Below are positions 50,830 through 59,577 of a stretch of DNA of 64,000 bases, piece by piece. The notes under the pieces were generated by a model that made no database searches, was not told where the DNA came from, and worked only from the letters and a program-made list of their open reading frames with translations. Origin of the DNA: Catelliglobosispora koreensis DSM 44566 (lineage in GTDB: Bacteria; Actinomycetota; Actinomycetes; Mycobacteriales; Micromonosporaceae). The stretch covers positions 248,624 through 312,623 of the forward strand of contig NZ_KB903250.1 in the NCBI RefSeq assembly GCF_000379685.1. Reading direction: 5' to 3'. Positions within the stretch are counted from its first letter, which is position 1. Each line of letters begins with the position of its first letter. The translations under genes and the position numbers were made by a program.

Positions 50830-52266
50830 ATGCGCCGCACCCCTGCGTTAGTCCTTTGCGCTGTCCTCGCCGCTTGCACCCCAACGCCAGCGCCGTTGCC
50901 GCAGCCTGCCCCGGAGACCAGCTACAACGGCGACTACGCCGTCTATGAAGCTGGGCGGTCGGAACCCATCGCCGACCCGGTCTATCCACAGCACGGCAAC
51001 GCAGGCGTGGACGTGCTCCACTATGGACTCGACTTGGCGTGGTCGCCGTCGGAGAAGAAACTGACCGGCACGGCGACGATTCATCTACGCGCGGCGAAGG
51101 ACCTTAGTGAGCTGACCCTGGATTTTTCCGGCGCGCTCAAGGCTGATTCAGTGACTCTTGATGGCGTCGCCAAGACGGGCAGCCCGGCTGACGACAACCT
51201 CACGGTGCCCGCACAGCTGAAGAAGGATCAGCGCGCGAGGCTGGTCATCAAATATCACGGCACGCCCGCTGTGGTCACCGCACCCACGCGCCGGCAGGAC
51301 TTTTCCACGCTCGGGTTGCGCGTGACCAGAGAAGGTTCACTGTGGACGATGCAAGAGCCTTTCGGTGCCTTCACCTGGTACCCAGTGAATGATCATCCCT
51401 CGGATAAAGCGCTCTATGACATCGCGATCACGGTTCCCGAGGGCTGGGCGGGCATCGCGGGCGGAACGCCAGCGGGGCGGGACGGACAGACGTTCCGTTA
51501 CAAGTCCGCCGACCCGATGGCGAGCTACCTGACGACGCTTGCCGCTGGGCCTTATCGCCAGAAGACGGCGACCGGCCCGCACGGCTTGCCTTTGACGTAC
51601 TGGTACGTTCCCGGCCGCGATGACGCCATGCTCTCCACCGTCGAGCACTCGCCGCGTTACCTGACCTGGATCGAGTCGAAGTTCGGCCCCTACCCGTTCC
51701 CGACCGCGGGAGTGCTGATCGTCCCGGCGACGTCAGCGATGGAGACACAGCAGCTGGTCACGATGGGTCTGGCAAACCGGCTGGAAGCAGCCGATCATGT
51801 CTATCGCGAAGGCGTGCTGGTGCACGAGTTCATCCACCACTGGTTTGGCGACACGGTGACCACGAACAGCTGGGACAGCTTGTGGCTCAACGAAGGCTGG
51901 ACGATGTTCGGGCAGATCATGTTCGAAAACGAGCGCGACGGCGTCTCGTGGGAGCAGTGGGAAGCCCGCATCCGCGCCACGGATGCCAAGCTGCGGCAAG
52001 ACTTTGGCCCGCCGGGCAAGCCGAACGCGGCTGACTTTGGGCGGTCTAACATGTACATCTGCCCCGCCCTGATGCTCAACGAGATCCGCAAACAGCTGGG
52101 CGACAAGGCTTTCTTCGACATGGCTAAAGCCTGGGTCACGGCCAACAAGAACACCGTGCAGGACCGCGCCTCGTTCACCGCCTTCGTCACCAAGCACACC
52201 GGCCGCGACTTCAAGCCCTTGATCGACACCTGGCTCGATTCCCCGGTCACACCACCGGCTACTTAG
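50830..52266 (+). CDS. M1-family metallopeptidase lipoprotein (copy 2)
   Basis: 478 residues, close paralogue of the preceding gene throughout (for example EGSLWTMQEPFGAFTWYPVN against DGSLWTMQEPYGAFTWYPVN). Lipobox LAAC. Zinc site His332-Glu333-x-x-His336 (HEFIHHWFGD), third ligand Glu355 in NEGWTMF. The signature AMETQQLVTMG is close to that of copy 1. A tandem duplicate, only 10 bp from copy 1, probably one operon. Both lack domain IV. Confidence 0.92.
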   Translation: MRRTPALVLCAVLAACTPTPAPLPQPAPETSYNGDYAVYEAGRSEPIADPVYPQHGNAGVDVLHYGLDLAWSPSEKKLTGTATIHLRAAKDLSELTLDFSGALKADSVTLDGVAKTGSPADDNLTVPAQLKKDQRARLVIKYHGTPAVVTAPTRRQDFSTLGLRVTREGSLWTMQEPFGAFTWYPVNDHPSDKALYDIAITVPEGWAGIAGGTPAGRDGQTFRYKSADPMASYLTTLAAGPYRQKTATGPHGLPLTYWYVPGRDDAMLSTVEHSPRYLTWIESKFGPYPFPTAGVLIVPATSAMETQQLVTMGLANRLEAADHVYREGVLVHEFIHHWFGDTVTTNSWDSLWLNEGWTMFGQIMFENERDGVSWEQWEARIRATDAKLRQDFGPPGKPNAADFGRSNMYICPALMLNEIRKQLGDKAFFDMAKAWVTANKNTVQDRASFTAFVTKHTGRDFKPLIDTWLDSPVTPPAT

Positions 52267-52318
52267 CTCTTGGCAGAAACGCTTGGGCATCGGCCAATAG
52301 TGCGCCAAGCTGGGCGGC

Positions 52319-53299
52319 ATGAAGATCCTGATTCTCGGCGGCACCGTGTTCCTGGGCCGGGCCGCCGCCCGCGCGGCGGTCGAAGCGGGGCACGAGGTCA
52401 CTTGTGCCGCCCGCGGTGTGTCCGGATCGGTGCCCGACGGCGTGACGTTCGTCGAGATCGACCGCAGTTCACCGGACGGGCTTTCCGCCCTGGAGGGCAC
52501 GTTTGACGCGGCTATCGATGTCGCTCGCTGGCCTTCGCACGTGCGCAACTCGCTTGCCGCGCTTGAGGGTCGCGTGGGGCACTGGACGTTCGTGTCGAGC
52601 TGCAGCGCTTACTCCGACGACAGCGTCCCGCTCGCGCTGGCCCACCAACTCCCGCTGCATGACCCGCTGCCAGAAGACGGCGAAGAGGTGATGGAGAACT
52701 ACGGTCCGGCGAAGGTCGCATGCGAGCAACTGTTCGCGGCGACCGGTGTGCCAACGTTTGTTTGCCGCGCTGGCCTCATCGTTGGGCCGGAAGACATCGG
52801 CAACCGGTTCAGCTACTGGGTGTCGCGTTTGGACCGTGGCGGCGAGATCCTCGCCCCGGGCACCCCGGAGGACTACGTGCAGTGGATCGACGTACGCGAC
52901 CTGGGCGCGTGGCTCGTGAAGGCCGCCGAGACCGGGCTGACGGGCGCGTTCGACGGCATCGGCGCTCCAGTGACACGGTCAGAGTTCTTTGATGGCATCG
53001 CCTCTGGACTGTCCGTCGCGCCGTCGCTCACGTGGGTTCCGCAGGAATTCCTGGCCGAGCAGAACGTTAGCCCCTGGGCCGGTGAGCGATCCTTGCCGAT
53101 GTGGCTGCCGCTGCCTGAGTACGCGGGGTTCATGTCGCACGACGTCTCGCCCTCCCTGGCTGCCGGTCTCATCCAGCGCCCGCTGGCTGAAACCGCTCGC
53201 GACACTCTCGCCGCCACAGGCGAAGGGACCGCCATCAGAGCCGGGCTAACCGCCGAAGAGGAAGCCGAAGTCCTAGCCGCTTGGCACAAGTCAAGCTAG
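52319..53299 (+). CDS. NAD-dependent epimerase/dehydratase family protein
   Basis: 326 residues with the N-terminal Rossmann motif ILILGGTVFLGRAAARAAVE (GxxxFLG). An extended-SDR layout. The catalytic Tyr-x-x-x-Lys is replaced by ENYGPAKVACEQLF (Tyr in NYGPAK, a Y-x-x-x-K form), and FVSSCSAYSDDS supplies the Ser/Thr. It is close to reductases such as isoflavone-reductase-like or mRNA-binding SDRs. The substrate is unknown. The last codons overlap the convergent 53296 gene by 4 bp. Confidence 0.85.
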   Translation: MKILILGGTVFLGRAAARAAVEAGHEVTCAARGVSGSVPDGVTFVEIDRSSPDGLSALEGTFDAAIDVARWPSHVRNSLAALEGRVGHWTFVSSCSAYSDDSVPLALAHQLPLHDPLPEDGEEVMENYGPAKVACEQLFAATGVPTFVCRAGLIVGPEDIGNRFSYWVSRLDRGGEILAPGTPEDYVQWIDVRDLGAWLVKAAETGLTGAFDGIGAPVTRSEFFDGIASGLSVAPSLTWVPQEFLAEQNVSPWAGERSLPMWLPLPEYAGFMSHDVSPSLAAGLIQRPLAETARDTLAATGEGTAIRAGLTAEEEAEVLAAWHKSS

Positions 53300-53820
53300 C
53301 CAAGGCGTTCGATGGTGATGGGCAGGAAGCCCTGACGGTGCATCTGGGATTTGACCAGGTGCACCACCGCCGGCGTCGCCGGGCCGTAAAGGTCGACCGC
53401 CCACGCGAGGCCAGGACCGACGTCGCGAAGCTTCCACTGAACGTCCACTATCGACAATGACGGCGCATCTCGCCGGCCTGCGAAGAGCAGGCGCAGAATG
53501 CTCTCATCGCCAAAGGAAAGCGGCTGCGCACCCAGTGGAATCCGGTCAGTGAACAGGGAGCACAGCACGGATTCGGCTGGCAGGTCAGCGGCTTGCTCTG
53601 CCTCGGCACGCGTGACGGGCCGCACTGATTCCCGCAGCGCCGCATCTGCCCGGATCTCACGGCTTAGCGACGCACCGCTAGCCCAGGCTGACGGTGAGAA
53701 GCAAACACTGTCAATGCCGATGGCAGCCCCGGTTGGCTCCAAGACGAATTCCTCGACGAGCACGGTGTTCGGGCCGACGAGGTAATAATCCAGCACGAAC
53801 GCAAAGTAGCATTTCGGCAT
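53296..53820 (-). CDS. Hypothetical protein
   Basis: About 174 residues from ATG 53820; GTG 53796 is an alternative. Readable stretches are DYYLVGPNTVLVEEFVLEPT, ADLPAESVLCSLFTDRIPLG and HRQGFLPITIERLG. Soluble, no signal peptide, no family recognised. Its ATG overlaps the ATG of the divergent kinase gene, sharing two bases (53818-53821), so at least one of the two genes must use an internal promoter or a different start. No Shine-Dalgarno is visible. Confidence 0.6.
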   Translation of the reverse strand: MPKCYFAFVLDYYLVGPNTVLVEEFVLEPTGAAIGIDSVCFSPSAWASGASLSREIRADAALRESVRPVTRAEAEQAADLPAESVLCSLFTDRIPLGAQPLSFGDESILRLLFAGRRDAPSLSIVDVQWKLRDVGPGLAWAVDLYGPATPAVVHLVKSQMHRQGFLPITIERLG

Positions 53821-54751
53821 GACGAGCCCTACGCAACGCCAGTTGACCGATGACGAGGTCAAAGCTTATGCACGGCAGGCGTTTCCTGAGGTCTCGGTAG
53901 TCGGATGCAAGCCGCTCAATGGTGGGACGTTCGCGGCGGTCTGGCGGGTCGGGTTGAGCGACGGCCGCGACACGGTGCTGAAGGCCGGGCCGTCGCCGCA
54001 GACGCCGTTGCTCACCTACGAAGCCGACATGATCGAGTCGGAGGCGGCGTATTACCGGCTCGTGCGGTCGCACCTCCCGGACGCGCCCGTGCCCACGGTT
54101 CTCTACGGCGACAAGGACTTTCTGTTCGTCACGTACCTGCCGGGCACCCCACTGTCCGATCAGGACGATGATCCGCGTGTGCGGGAGCAGACCGGAGCCG
54201 TGCTCTCCAGGATCCACAACATCAAAGGACCCCTCTTCGGGTACCCCACGAGCACGCGCCCACAAGCCGAGACGTGGTCCAAGGCGTTCCAGGGCATGGT
54301 CGATGCGCTACTCGGCGATGCTGTGCGGTGGAAAGTGCCGCTGCCCCAAAGCGCCGGCGTGATCCGGGCGGTGGTCAATCAAAGCCGTGCCGTGCTCGAC
54401 GAGGTGACCGAGCCGCGTCTCGTGCACTTCGACCTGTGGGACGGCAACGTCTTGTGCCAGAACGGCAAACTGACCGGACTCGTGGACGGTGAAAGATACT
54501 TCTTCGGCGACCCGTTGTTTGACTTTGTGTCCACAGCGCTGTTTCAGAAGATCGAAGACCAGCCTGAGCACCCGTTCCTGCGCGGCTATGGCCCGGTGGC
54601 GCTCCACAAGCGACGGCTAGCCCTCTACCGCATGTATCTCTACTTGCTCATGCACGTCGAGGTGCCCAGCCGGGGCATCACTGAGGAACAGCGGATCCGT
54701 TATGTGGCACAGCTTCTGGACGCCGAGATTTCCTGGCTCGCCAGCGGATGA
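53819..54751 (+). CDS. Aminoglycoside phosphotransferase (APH) family kinase
   Basis: 310 residues. The C-lobe has the Brenner-type motif VHFDLWDGNVLCQN (H-x-D-x-x-x-x-N), and the metal Asp lies in GLVDGERYFFGDPLFDF. The N-lobe has the Gly-rich loop CKPLNGGTFAAVWRV and the Lys in DTVLKAGPS. Such kinases phosphorylate antibiotics, homoserine, choline or sugars; resistance is not implied. The last 74 bp overlap the convergent DUF2784 gene. Confidence 0.88.
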   Translation: MTSPTQRQLTDDEVKAYARQAFPEVSVVGCKPLNGGTFAAVWRVGLSDGRDTVLKAGPSPQTPLLTYEADMIESEAAYYRLVRSHLPDAPVPTVLYGDKDFLFVTYLPGTPLSDQDDDPRVREQTGAVLSRIHNIKGPLFGYPTSTRPQAETWSKAFQGMVDALLGDAVRWKVPLPQSAGVIRAVVNQSRAVLDEVTEPRLVHFDLWDGNVLCQNGKLTGLVDGERYFFGDPLFDFVSTALFQKIEDQPEHPFLRGYGPVALHKRRLALYRMYLYLLMHVEVPSRGITEEQRIRYVAQLLDAEISWLASG

Positions 54752-55085
54752 ACGCACCGATCCACGAGACCAGCACGAGCCCGGCGACTAGCGCACGCAG
54801 AAGGTTGGTGTATTGCTCCGGGTAGATGACACCCTCGATGTAGGTGTCGATGAAACCGGTGGGCTCTAGACCCTGCTGTCCGGCCTTGTCCCGGGCCCAG
54901 TTTTCCACGTAGGTAAGCGGGCAGTCGAACCCGACCAGGACCGTGGAGAAGCCCCAGCCCGCTAGCGCGATGTGGGGCCAGATGAGCCAGGGCCGCCACC
55001 ACGCCAGGAAGCCGCCCAGGGTGACGTAGACCAGGAACGCGAAGTGGAACACCATCGTCACGTCGCCCAGCAGCCGGTACCACAT
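54678..55085 (-). CDS. DUF2784 family membrane protein
   Basis: 135 residues with four helices: MVFHFAFLVYVTLGGFLAWW, WPHIALAGWGFSTVLVG, the conserved CPLTYVENWARDKAGQQG, and LVAGLVLVSWIGAFIRW. This is the DUF2784 family. The loop with Cys and Trp after helix 2 is its hallmark. Function unknown. It lies after ppc on the same strand and overlaps the APH gene by 74 bp at its 3' end. Confidence 0.87.
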   Translation of the reverse strand: MWYRLLGDVTMVFHFAFLVYVTLGGFLAWWRPWLIWPHIALAGWGFSTVLVGFDCPLTYVENWARDKAGQQGLEPTGFIDTYIEGVIYPEQYTNLLRALVAGLVLVSWIGAFIRWRARKSRRPEAVPHNGSAVPQ

Positions 55086-55099
55086 AAATACGACACTAT

Positions 55100-55127
55100 G
55101 CCCCTGACCTCCGCTGAGGCCAGGGGC
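55100..55127 (-). terminator. Hairpin after ppc
   Basis: GCCCCTGACCT pairs with AGGCCAGGGGC with one mismatch around a 6-nt loop. It lies about 31 bp past the ppc stop codon. No T-run follows on the minus strand, so the strength is uncertain; it also lies just upstream of the DUF2784 start. Confidence 0.55.
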
Positions 55128-55157
55128 AAGATGCTTAAGCGACCACGGCGAAACTAC

Positions 55158-57941
55158 TCAACCTGTGTTCCTCATGCCGGCCGCGATGCCGTTGACGGTG
55201 GTCAGCAGCGCGCGTTCCAGGGTCGGGTCGCCACTGTTGGTGCGCCGTGAGCCGGGGGCCGTCGAGATCGACCGGCCAGCGTGCCCGTGATCGCGGTATT
55301 GCCGCAGCAGCGCCACCTGAAGGTGATGCAACGGCTCCAGGTAGGTGTCACGAACCGTCAGCGTGCGCTTGAGCACCGGCTGGCCTTCCAGCAGACCGGA
55401 TTCTCCGGTCACCGCCAGGACTTCGGCCACGGTCAATTCGTACTCCCGCTCAATGGTCTCGAAGATCGACCGCAACGGCGCTGGCACCAGCGCTTGGACA
55501 TAGCCCCGCGCGATGGTCAGGTCGGTCTTGGTCAGCATCATCTCCACATTGGACAAGAACGTCCGGAAGAAGTGCCAGTTCTCGTGCATCTCGCGCAGCA
55601 GATCGGCTTGCCCGGCTTCCCGCAGGGCTCGCAGCCCGGTGCCGACGCCGAACCAGCCCGGCACGATCTGGCGCGACTGGGTCCAGCCGAACACCCATGG
55701 GATCGCGCGCAGGCCGCCGAGACCGGCGCCCGAGTCGGGGCGCTTGGCCGGACGGGAGCCGATGTTAAGCGCGCCAAGGAGTTCGGTGGGCGTGGCGGCC
55801 CAGAAATACTCCGGGAGGTGCGGGTCGTCGACGAGTTCGCGATAGGCCTTGAACGCGGCATCCGACATGCGGGTCATGCCAGCGTCCCAGTTGGCCAGCA
55901 TTTCCGCGGGCTGACGGGGCGTGGTGTGCAGGAGCGTGGCCTGAAGCACCGCGGCGACGGTCAGCTCAAGGTTCTCGCGAGCCAGGGCCGGCAGCGTGTA
56001 CTTGTCGGAGATGACCTCGCCTTGCTCGGTGACCTTGATAGCGCCGTCGAGCGTGCCGTAGGGCTGGGCGAGGATCGCCTCGTGCGTCGGGCCACCGCCA
56101 CGGCCAACCGTGCCGCCCCGGCCGTGGAAAAGCCGCAGCCGCACACCGTGTTTGGCGGCGGTGTCGCGCAAGGACCGCTGTGCCTTGTGGATCGCCCACT
56201 GGCTCGTCGTGATCCCGGCTTCCTTGTTGGAGTCGGAGTAGCCGAGCATGACTTCTTGCACGTCACCGCGCGCGGCGACGATCGCGCGATAGGCCGGGAT
56301 CCGGAGGAGCTGATCGAGCAAAGCCCCGCCAGCGTCCAGTTCAGCGACCGTCTCCAGCAACGGAACGAAACCGATGGCGGCCCGTCCCGCGTGCGCGTCG
56401 ACGAGGCCCGCTTCGCGCCCCAGCACGACCGCGGCAAGCACATCGTCGATGCCGCGGGTCATCGAGATGATGTAGGACTCGATGACATCGGCGCCAAACT
56501 GCGCATGGGCATCGCGGATCGTTTTGAAGACATCAAACGTTTTGCGGGCCGCGTCGGTGAGCGGAGTGTCCACACTGGACAGTGGTCGGCGGCCCGTCAG
56601 CTCCTCGGTGAGCAGCGCCGTGCGCTCCTCACGGGACAGTGAGTCATAGTTGGGCACTTCGCCGACGCGAGCGTAAAGCTGAGACAGCACAACGTGATGT
56701 GCGTCCGCGTGCTCACGAACGTCCAAAGTGGCCAGATGCAAACCGAACGCGCTCACGACCCGGATCACCGAGGCGAGCAGACCGGTCGCCGTTAGCTGTC
56801 CCGCGTTACGGGCCAGTGACGCGCGCACGAGTTCGAGGTCGGTGATCAGCTCAGCCGAGCCCAGATAGTCGCGACCCGGTTCGTGTGCCGTGCCGTTGGC
56901 CAGCCGCGAGCGGGTGTTCGCCAGCTTGGCTTTCATGCAGCGCGCCTTGAGACGGTACGGCTCCTCGGCGTTGACGCGGCGGAAACGGGACGCCACCTCG
57001 GGCAGCGCGTCCAGATCCTTAGCCAGGCTCGCGGACAGATCAAGCGACACGCCACGCAGCCGGCGCGACACGGAGACCTCGTTGATGAGTTCGTCGAGCG
57101 CGTTCTCCACCGCACGGATGCCGTGCTCATGTTGCAGGATAAGGACTTCACGCGTCACGGCCGGCGTGACGAACGGATTGCCGTCGCGATCTCCACCGAT
57201 CCACGTGCCAAAGGTCAGCGGCCGCGAAATGGGCGCGGTTTCCACGCCGAGCCGCTTGAGCGTCTCAGCCAGATCAGCCAGTACGCGGGGAGCCGCGTCG
57301 TCGTACAAGTCGCGCAGGTAATAGACCGCGTTACGGGCCTCATCCGTCGGGTCAGGACGATCGAGGCGCAACTCGTCGGTCTGCCACAAGAGATCGAGGA
57401 GTTCGGCCAGACGGCCGTCGGCTTTGGTCGTGTCACCAAAGAGGGCGGCTTCGGCGTACTCATTGTCGAGGTGATCGGCGATGGTCCGCAGCTTGGTCAG
57501 GATCGAGCGGCGCGCGGCCTCGGTGGGGTGGGCGGTGAAGACCGGCCGGATGGCGAGCCGTCGCGCGGCAGCGGCGAGTTCTTTCGCCGGAACCTCCCGG
57601 GCCGCGATGCGCTGAGCGGCGCCGTCGAGCCAGCCGCCCTGTTGCGCGCGGCGGCGGCGCAACTCCCGGGCGCGGTGCACCTGCTCGGTGATGTTGGCCA
57701 GGTGGAAGTAGGTCGAGAAGGCGCGGGCGAGCAGTGTCGCGGTGCTGACGTCGACGCCACCGAGCTTGGCGGCGGCTCCATCGGCGTCGGACCGGACGAG
57801 GGCTCTGACTTCCTCGACCAGGTCGAGAAGGGCCCGGCCCTCCTGGCGAGCGAGGGTCTGGCCGAGCAGGGTGCCTAGGCGCCGGATGTCGGCCCGGAGG
57901 GCGGCATCCTCACCTGCGGTGGCGTCATCGTCGAAACTCAC
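55158..57941 (-). CDS. ppc: Phosphoenolpyruvate carboxylase
   Basis: 927 residues, full length. The catalytic His is in [13 protein letters not shown], the PEP/bicarbonate loop in [13 protein letters not shown], and the Gly-rich loop in [16 protein letters not shown]; the conserved [15 protein letters not shown] is also present. It makes oxaloacetate from PEP and bicarbonate, an anaplerotic step. The C-terminal end is [13 protein letters not shown], as in other bacterial enzymes. ATG 57941 has a GGAACG-type weak RBS. Divergent from the APS kinase gene. Confidence 0.97.
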   Translation of the reverse strand: MSFDDDATAGEDAALRADIRRLGTLLGQTLARQEGRALLDLVEEVRALVRSDADGAAAKLGGVDVSTATLLARAFSTYFHLANITEQVHRARELRRRRAQQGGWLDGAAQRIAAREVPAKELAAAARRLAIRPVFTAHPTEAARRSILTKLRTIADHLDNEYAEAALFGDTTKADGRLAELLDLLWQTDELRLDRPDPTDEARNAVYYLRDLYDDAAPRVLADLAETLKRLGVETAPISRPLTFGTWIGGDRDGNPFVTPAVTREVLILQHEHGIRAVENALDELINEVSVSRRLRGVSLDLSASLAKDLDALPEVASRFRRVNAEEPYRLKARCMKAKLANTRSRLANGTAHEPGRDYLGSAELITDLELVRASLARNAGQLTATGLLASVIRVVSAFGLHLATLDVREHADAHHVVLSQLYARVGEVPNYDSLSREERTALLTEELTGRRPLSSVDTPLTDAARKTFDVFKTIRDAHAQFGADVIESYIISMTRGIDDVLAAVVLGREAGLVDAHAGRAAIGFVPLLETVAELDAGGALLDQLLRIPAYRAIVAARGDVQEVMLGYSDSNKEAGITTSQWAIHKAQRSLRDTAAKHGVRLRLFHGRGGTVGRGGGPTHEAILAQPYGTLDGAIKVTEQGEVISDKYTLPALARENLELTVAAVLQATLLHTTPRQPAEMLANWDAGMTRMSDAAFKAYRELVDDPHLPEYFWAATPTELLGALNIGSRPAKRPDSGAGLGGLRAIPWVFGWTQSRQIVPGWFGVGTGLRALREAGQADLLREMHENWHFFRTFLSNVEMMLTKTDLTIARGYVQALVPAPLRSIFETIEREYELTVAEVLAVTGESGLLEGQPVLKRTLTVRDTYLEPLHHLQVALLRQYRDHGHAGRSISTAPGSRRTNSGDPTLERALLTTVNGIAAGMRNTG

Positions 57942-58056
57942 GTGCGTTCCTTCCAGACGTGGTGCAGAAGGACGCCGATGTCCGCCGATGATGCTATCTC
58001 TAGTTACCCAGAGGTGTGCTCGACCTCCCCGGCCTGGCCTGCCAAACTAGTCACCC

Positions 58057-59577
58057 ATGGGAGAGCGTAGTGAGCTAGTGATCAGCGAGGAGTCGTTACG
58101 CGGCGCCCCGTCGTGGACACCGTCGGCAACGGAGCTCTCTGATCTGGAGCTATTGCTCGCCGGCGCGTATGCGCCACTGACCGGTTTCATGGGACCAGCC
58201 GATCTTGAATCCGTTGCGCGGACAGGGAAACTTCCCAGTGGCGCGGCTTGGCCGGTGCCCATCACACTGGAAATTCCATCAGGAATGATCGATGGGATTG
58301 AGGCCGGGCAACCCACACCTTTGGTGGTGACCGACCCCGAGGGTGCCCCGGTGGCGATCGTCCTTATCGAGGAAACGTGGGAGACCCGGCCAGGCTGGCA
58401 CGGTGTCGCCGGGCCGGTTCACCGTCATGGTGACGGAGGTCACGCCCCGTTCTCCCGGCTTCGCGCCGACACGGAAACCGTCCGGTCCTACCTGACCGAG
58501 CCACGTGTGCTCGGTATCTTCGCCGACCGTCCGCTGCACCGGCCGCAGCTGGCTCAGCTCGTGCACGCGTCGCGCCAGCTCGCCGCGCAGGTATTGATCC
58601 TGATCCCCGTCTCAGGACCGAGCCCCGATGGGCTCACGCCAGAGGCTCTCGTGCGCAGTGTGCTGGCCGCACGCGACCGGATGCCCTCGCCCGTGATCAT
58701 CGCCGTTCCGCTGGCCGAACGTGGCTCGGAGCTGATCGACGCGCTGCTTCGCGCGCGCGTCGCCGCCGCTTACGGCGTGACCCACCTGCTGTCCACGTCG
58801 GGCACCGTCACCGGAGCTGGCGTCAAACTGATCGTCCCGCGCGAGCTTTCGTATGACGCCCGCGACGGACAGTGGCGCGACCGCGACGAGGTGCCGGAAC
58901 GCTTCGAGCGCCGTCCGCTGAAGACCCGCGAGATCGCCGACCTGCTCGACGATGGTCTCGCGCTTCCCGAGTGGCACACGCCGCCCGCGGTCGCCAAGGA
59001 ACTCGGCCGGGCCCGCCCGCCGCGCCGCCACCGCGGTCTCGTGCTCTTCTTCACCGGGCTTTCGGGTTCCGGCAAGTCGACCATCGCGCGTGGCGTTTCC
59101 GACGCCCTGCTCGAAACCGGGGAGCGGTCGCTCACATTGCTCGATGGCGATGTGGTCCGGCGCGAGCTGAGCGCCGGGCTCGGATTCTCCAAAGAGGACA
59201 GAGACCGCAACATCCGCCGCATTGGCTGGGTCGCCGCGGAGGCCGCCCGCCACGGCGGCATGGCGATCTGCTGTCCCATCGCGCCCTACGCCGCTGCCCG
59301 TGCCGCCGCGCGCGAGATGGCGCACGCTGCCGGAGCCGACTTCGTGCTCGTGCACGTCGCGACGCCCATTGAGGTCTGCGAACAGCGCGACCGCAAAGGC
59401 CTTTACGCCCGCGCCCGGGCAGGCACGCTGACGGGAATGACCGGAGTGGACGATCCCTACGAGGAGCCGCAGGACGCGCAGCTCACGATCGACGCCTCAG
59501 TGGGAACGGTCAGCGAGGCGGTCAGCGAAGTGCTGACCTACCTCGCCGATCAGGGCTGGATCAACCCTCGCGGATAG
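58057..59577 (+). CDS. cysC: Adenylyl-sulfate kinase with degenerate ATP-sulfurylase-like N-domain
   Basis: 506 residues. Residues 1-310 keep the fold of Aquifex-type Sat (PUA-like start ELLLAGAYAPLTGFMGPADL and an alpha-beta part). But the catalytic QTRNPxHxxH motif reads ADRPLHRPQL, and the second motif GRDHAG is absent (SGTVTGAGVK in its place). Residues 330-506 are an intact APS kinase: Walker A GLSGSGKS at 334-341, LDGDVVRRELSAGLGFSKED and RNIRRI. It makes PAPS from APS. ATP-sulfurylase activity would then need CysD/CysN elsewhere; none is in this window. Confidence 0.88.
   Translation: MGERSELVISEESLRGAPSWTPSATELSDLELLLAGAYAPLTGFMGPADLESVARTGKLPSGAAWPVPITLEIPSGMIDGIEAGQPTPLVVTDPEGAPVAIVLIEETWETRPGWHGVAGPVHRHGDGGHAPFSRLRADTETVRSYLTEPRVLGIFADRPLHRPQLAQLVHASRQLAAQVLILIPVSGPSPDGLTPEALVRSVLAARDRMPSPVIIAVPLAERGSELIDALLRARVAAAYGVTHLLSTSGTVTGAGVKLIVPRELSYDARDGQWRDRDEVPERFERRPLKTREIADLLDDGLALPEWHTPPAVAKELGRARPPRRHRGLVLFFTGLSGSGKSTIARGVSDALLETGERSLTLLDGDVVRRELSAGLGFSKEDRDRNIRRIGWVAAEAARHGGMAICCPIAPYAAARAAAREMAHAAGADFVLVHVATPIEVCEQRDRKGLYARARAGTLTGMTGVDDPYEEPQDAQLTIDASVGTVSEAVSEVLTYLADQGWINPRG

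Noticed and set aside
55281-56642. 453-codon frame opposite ppc
   Set aside because: It is a high-GC antisense shadow of ppc with no family text.
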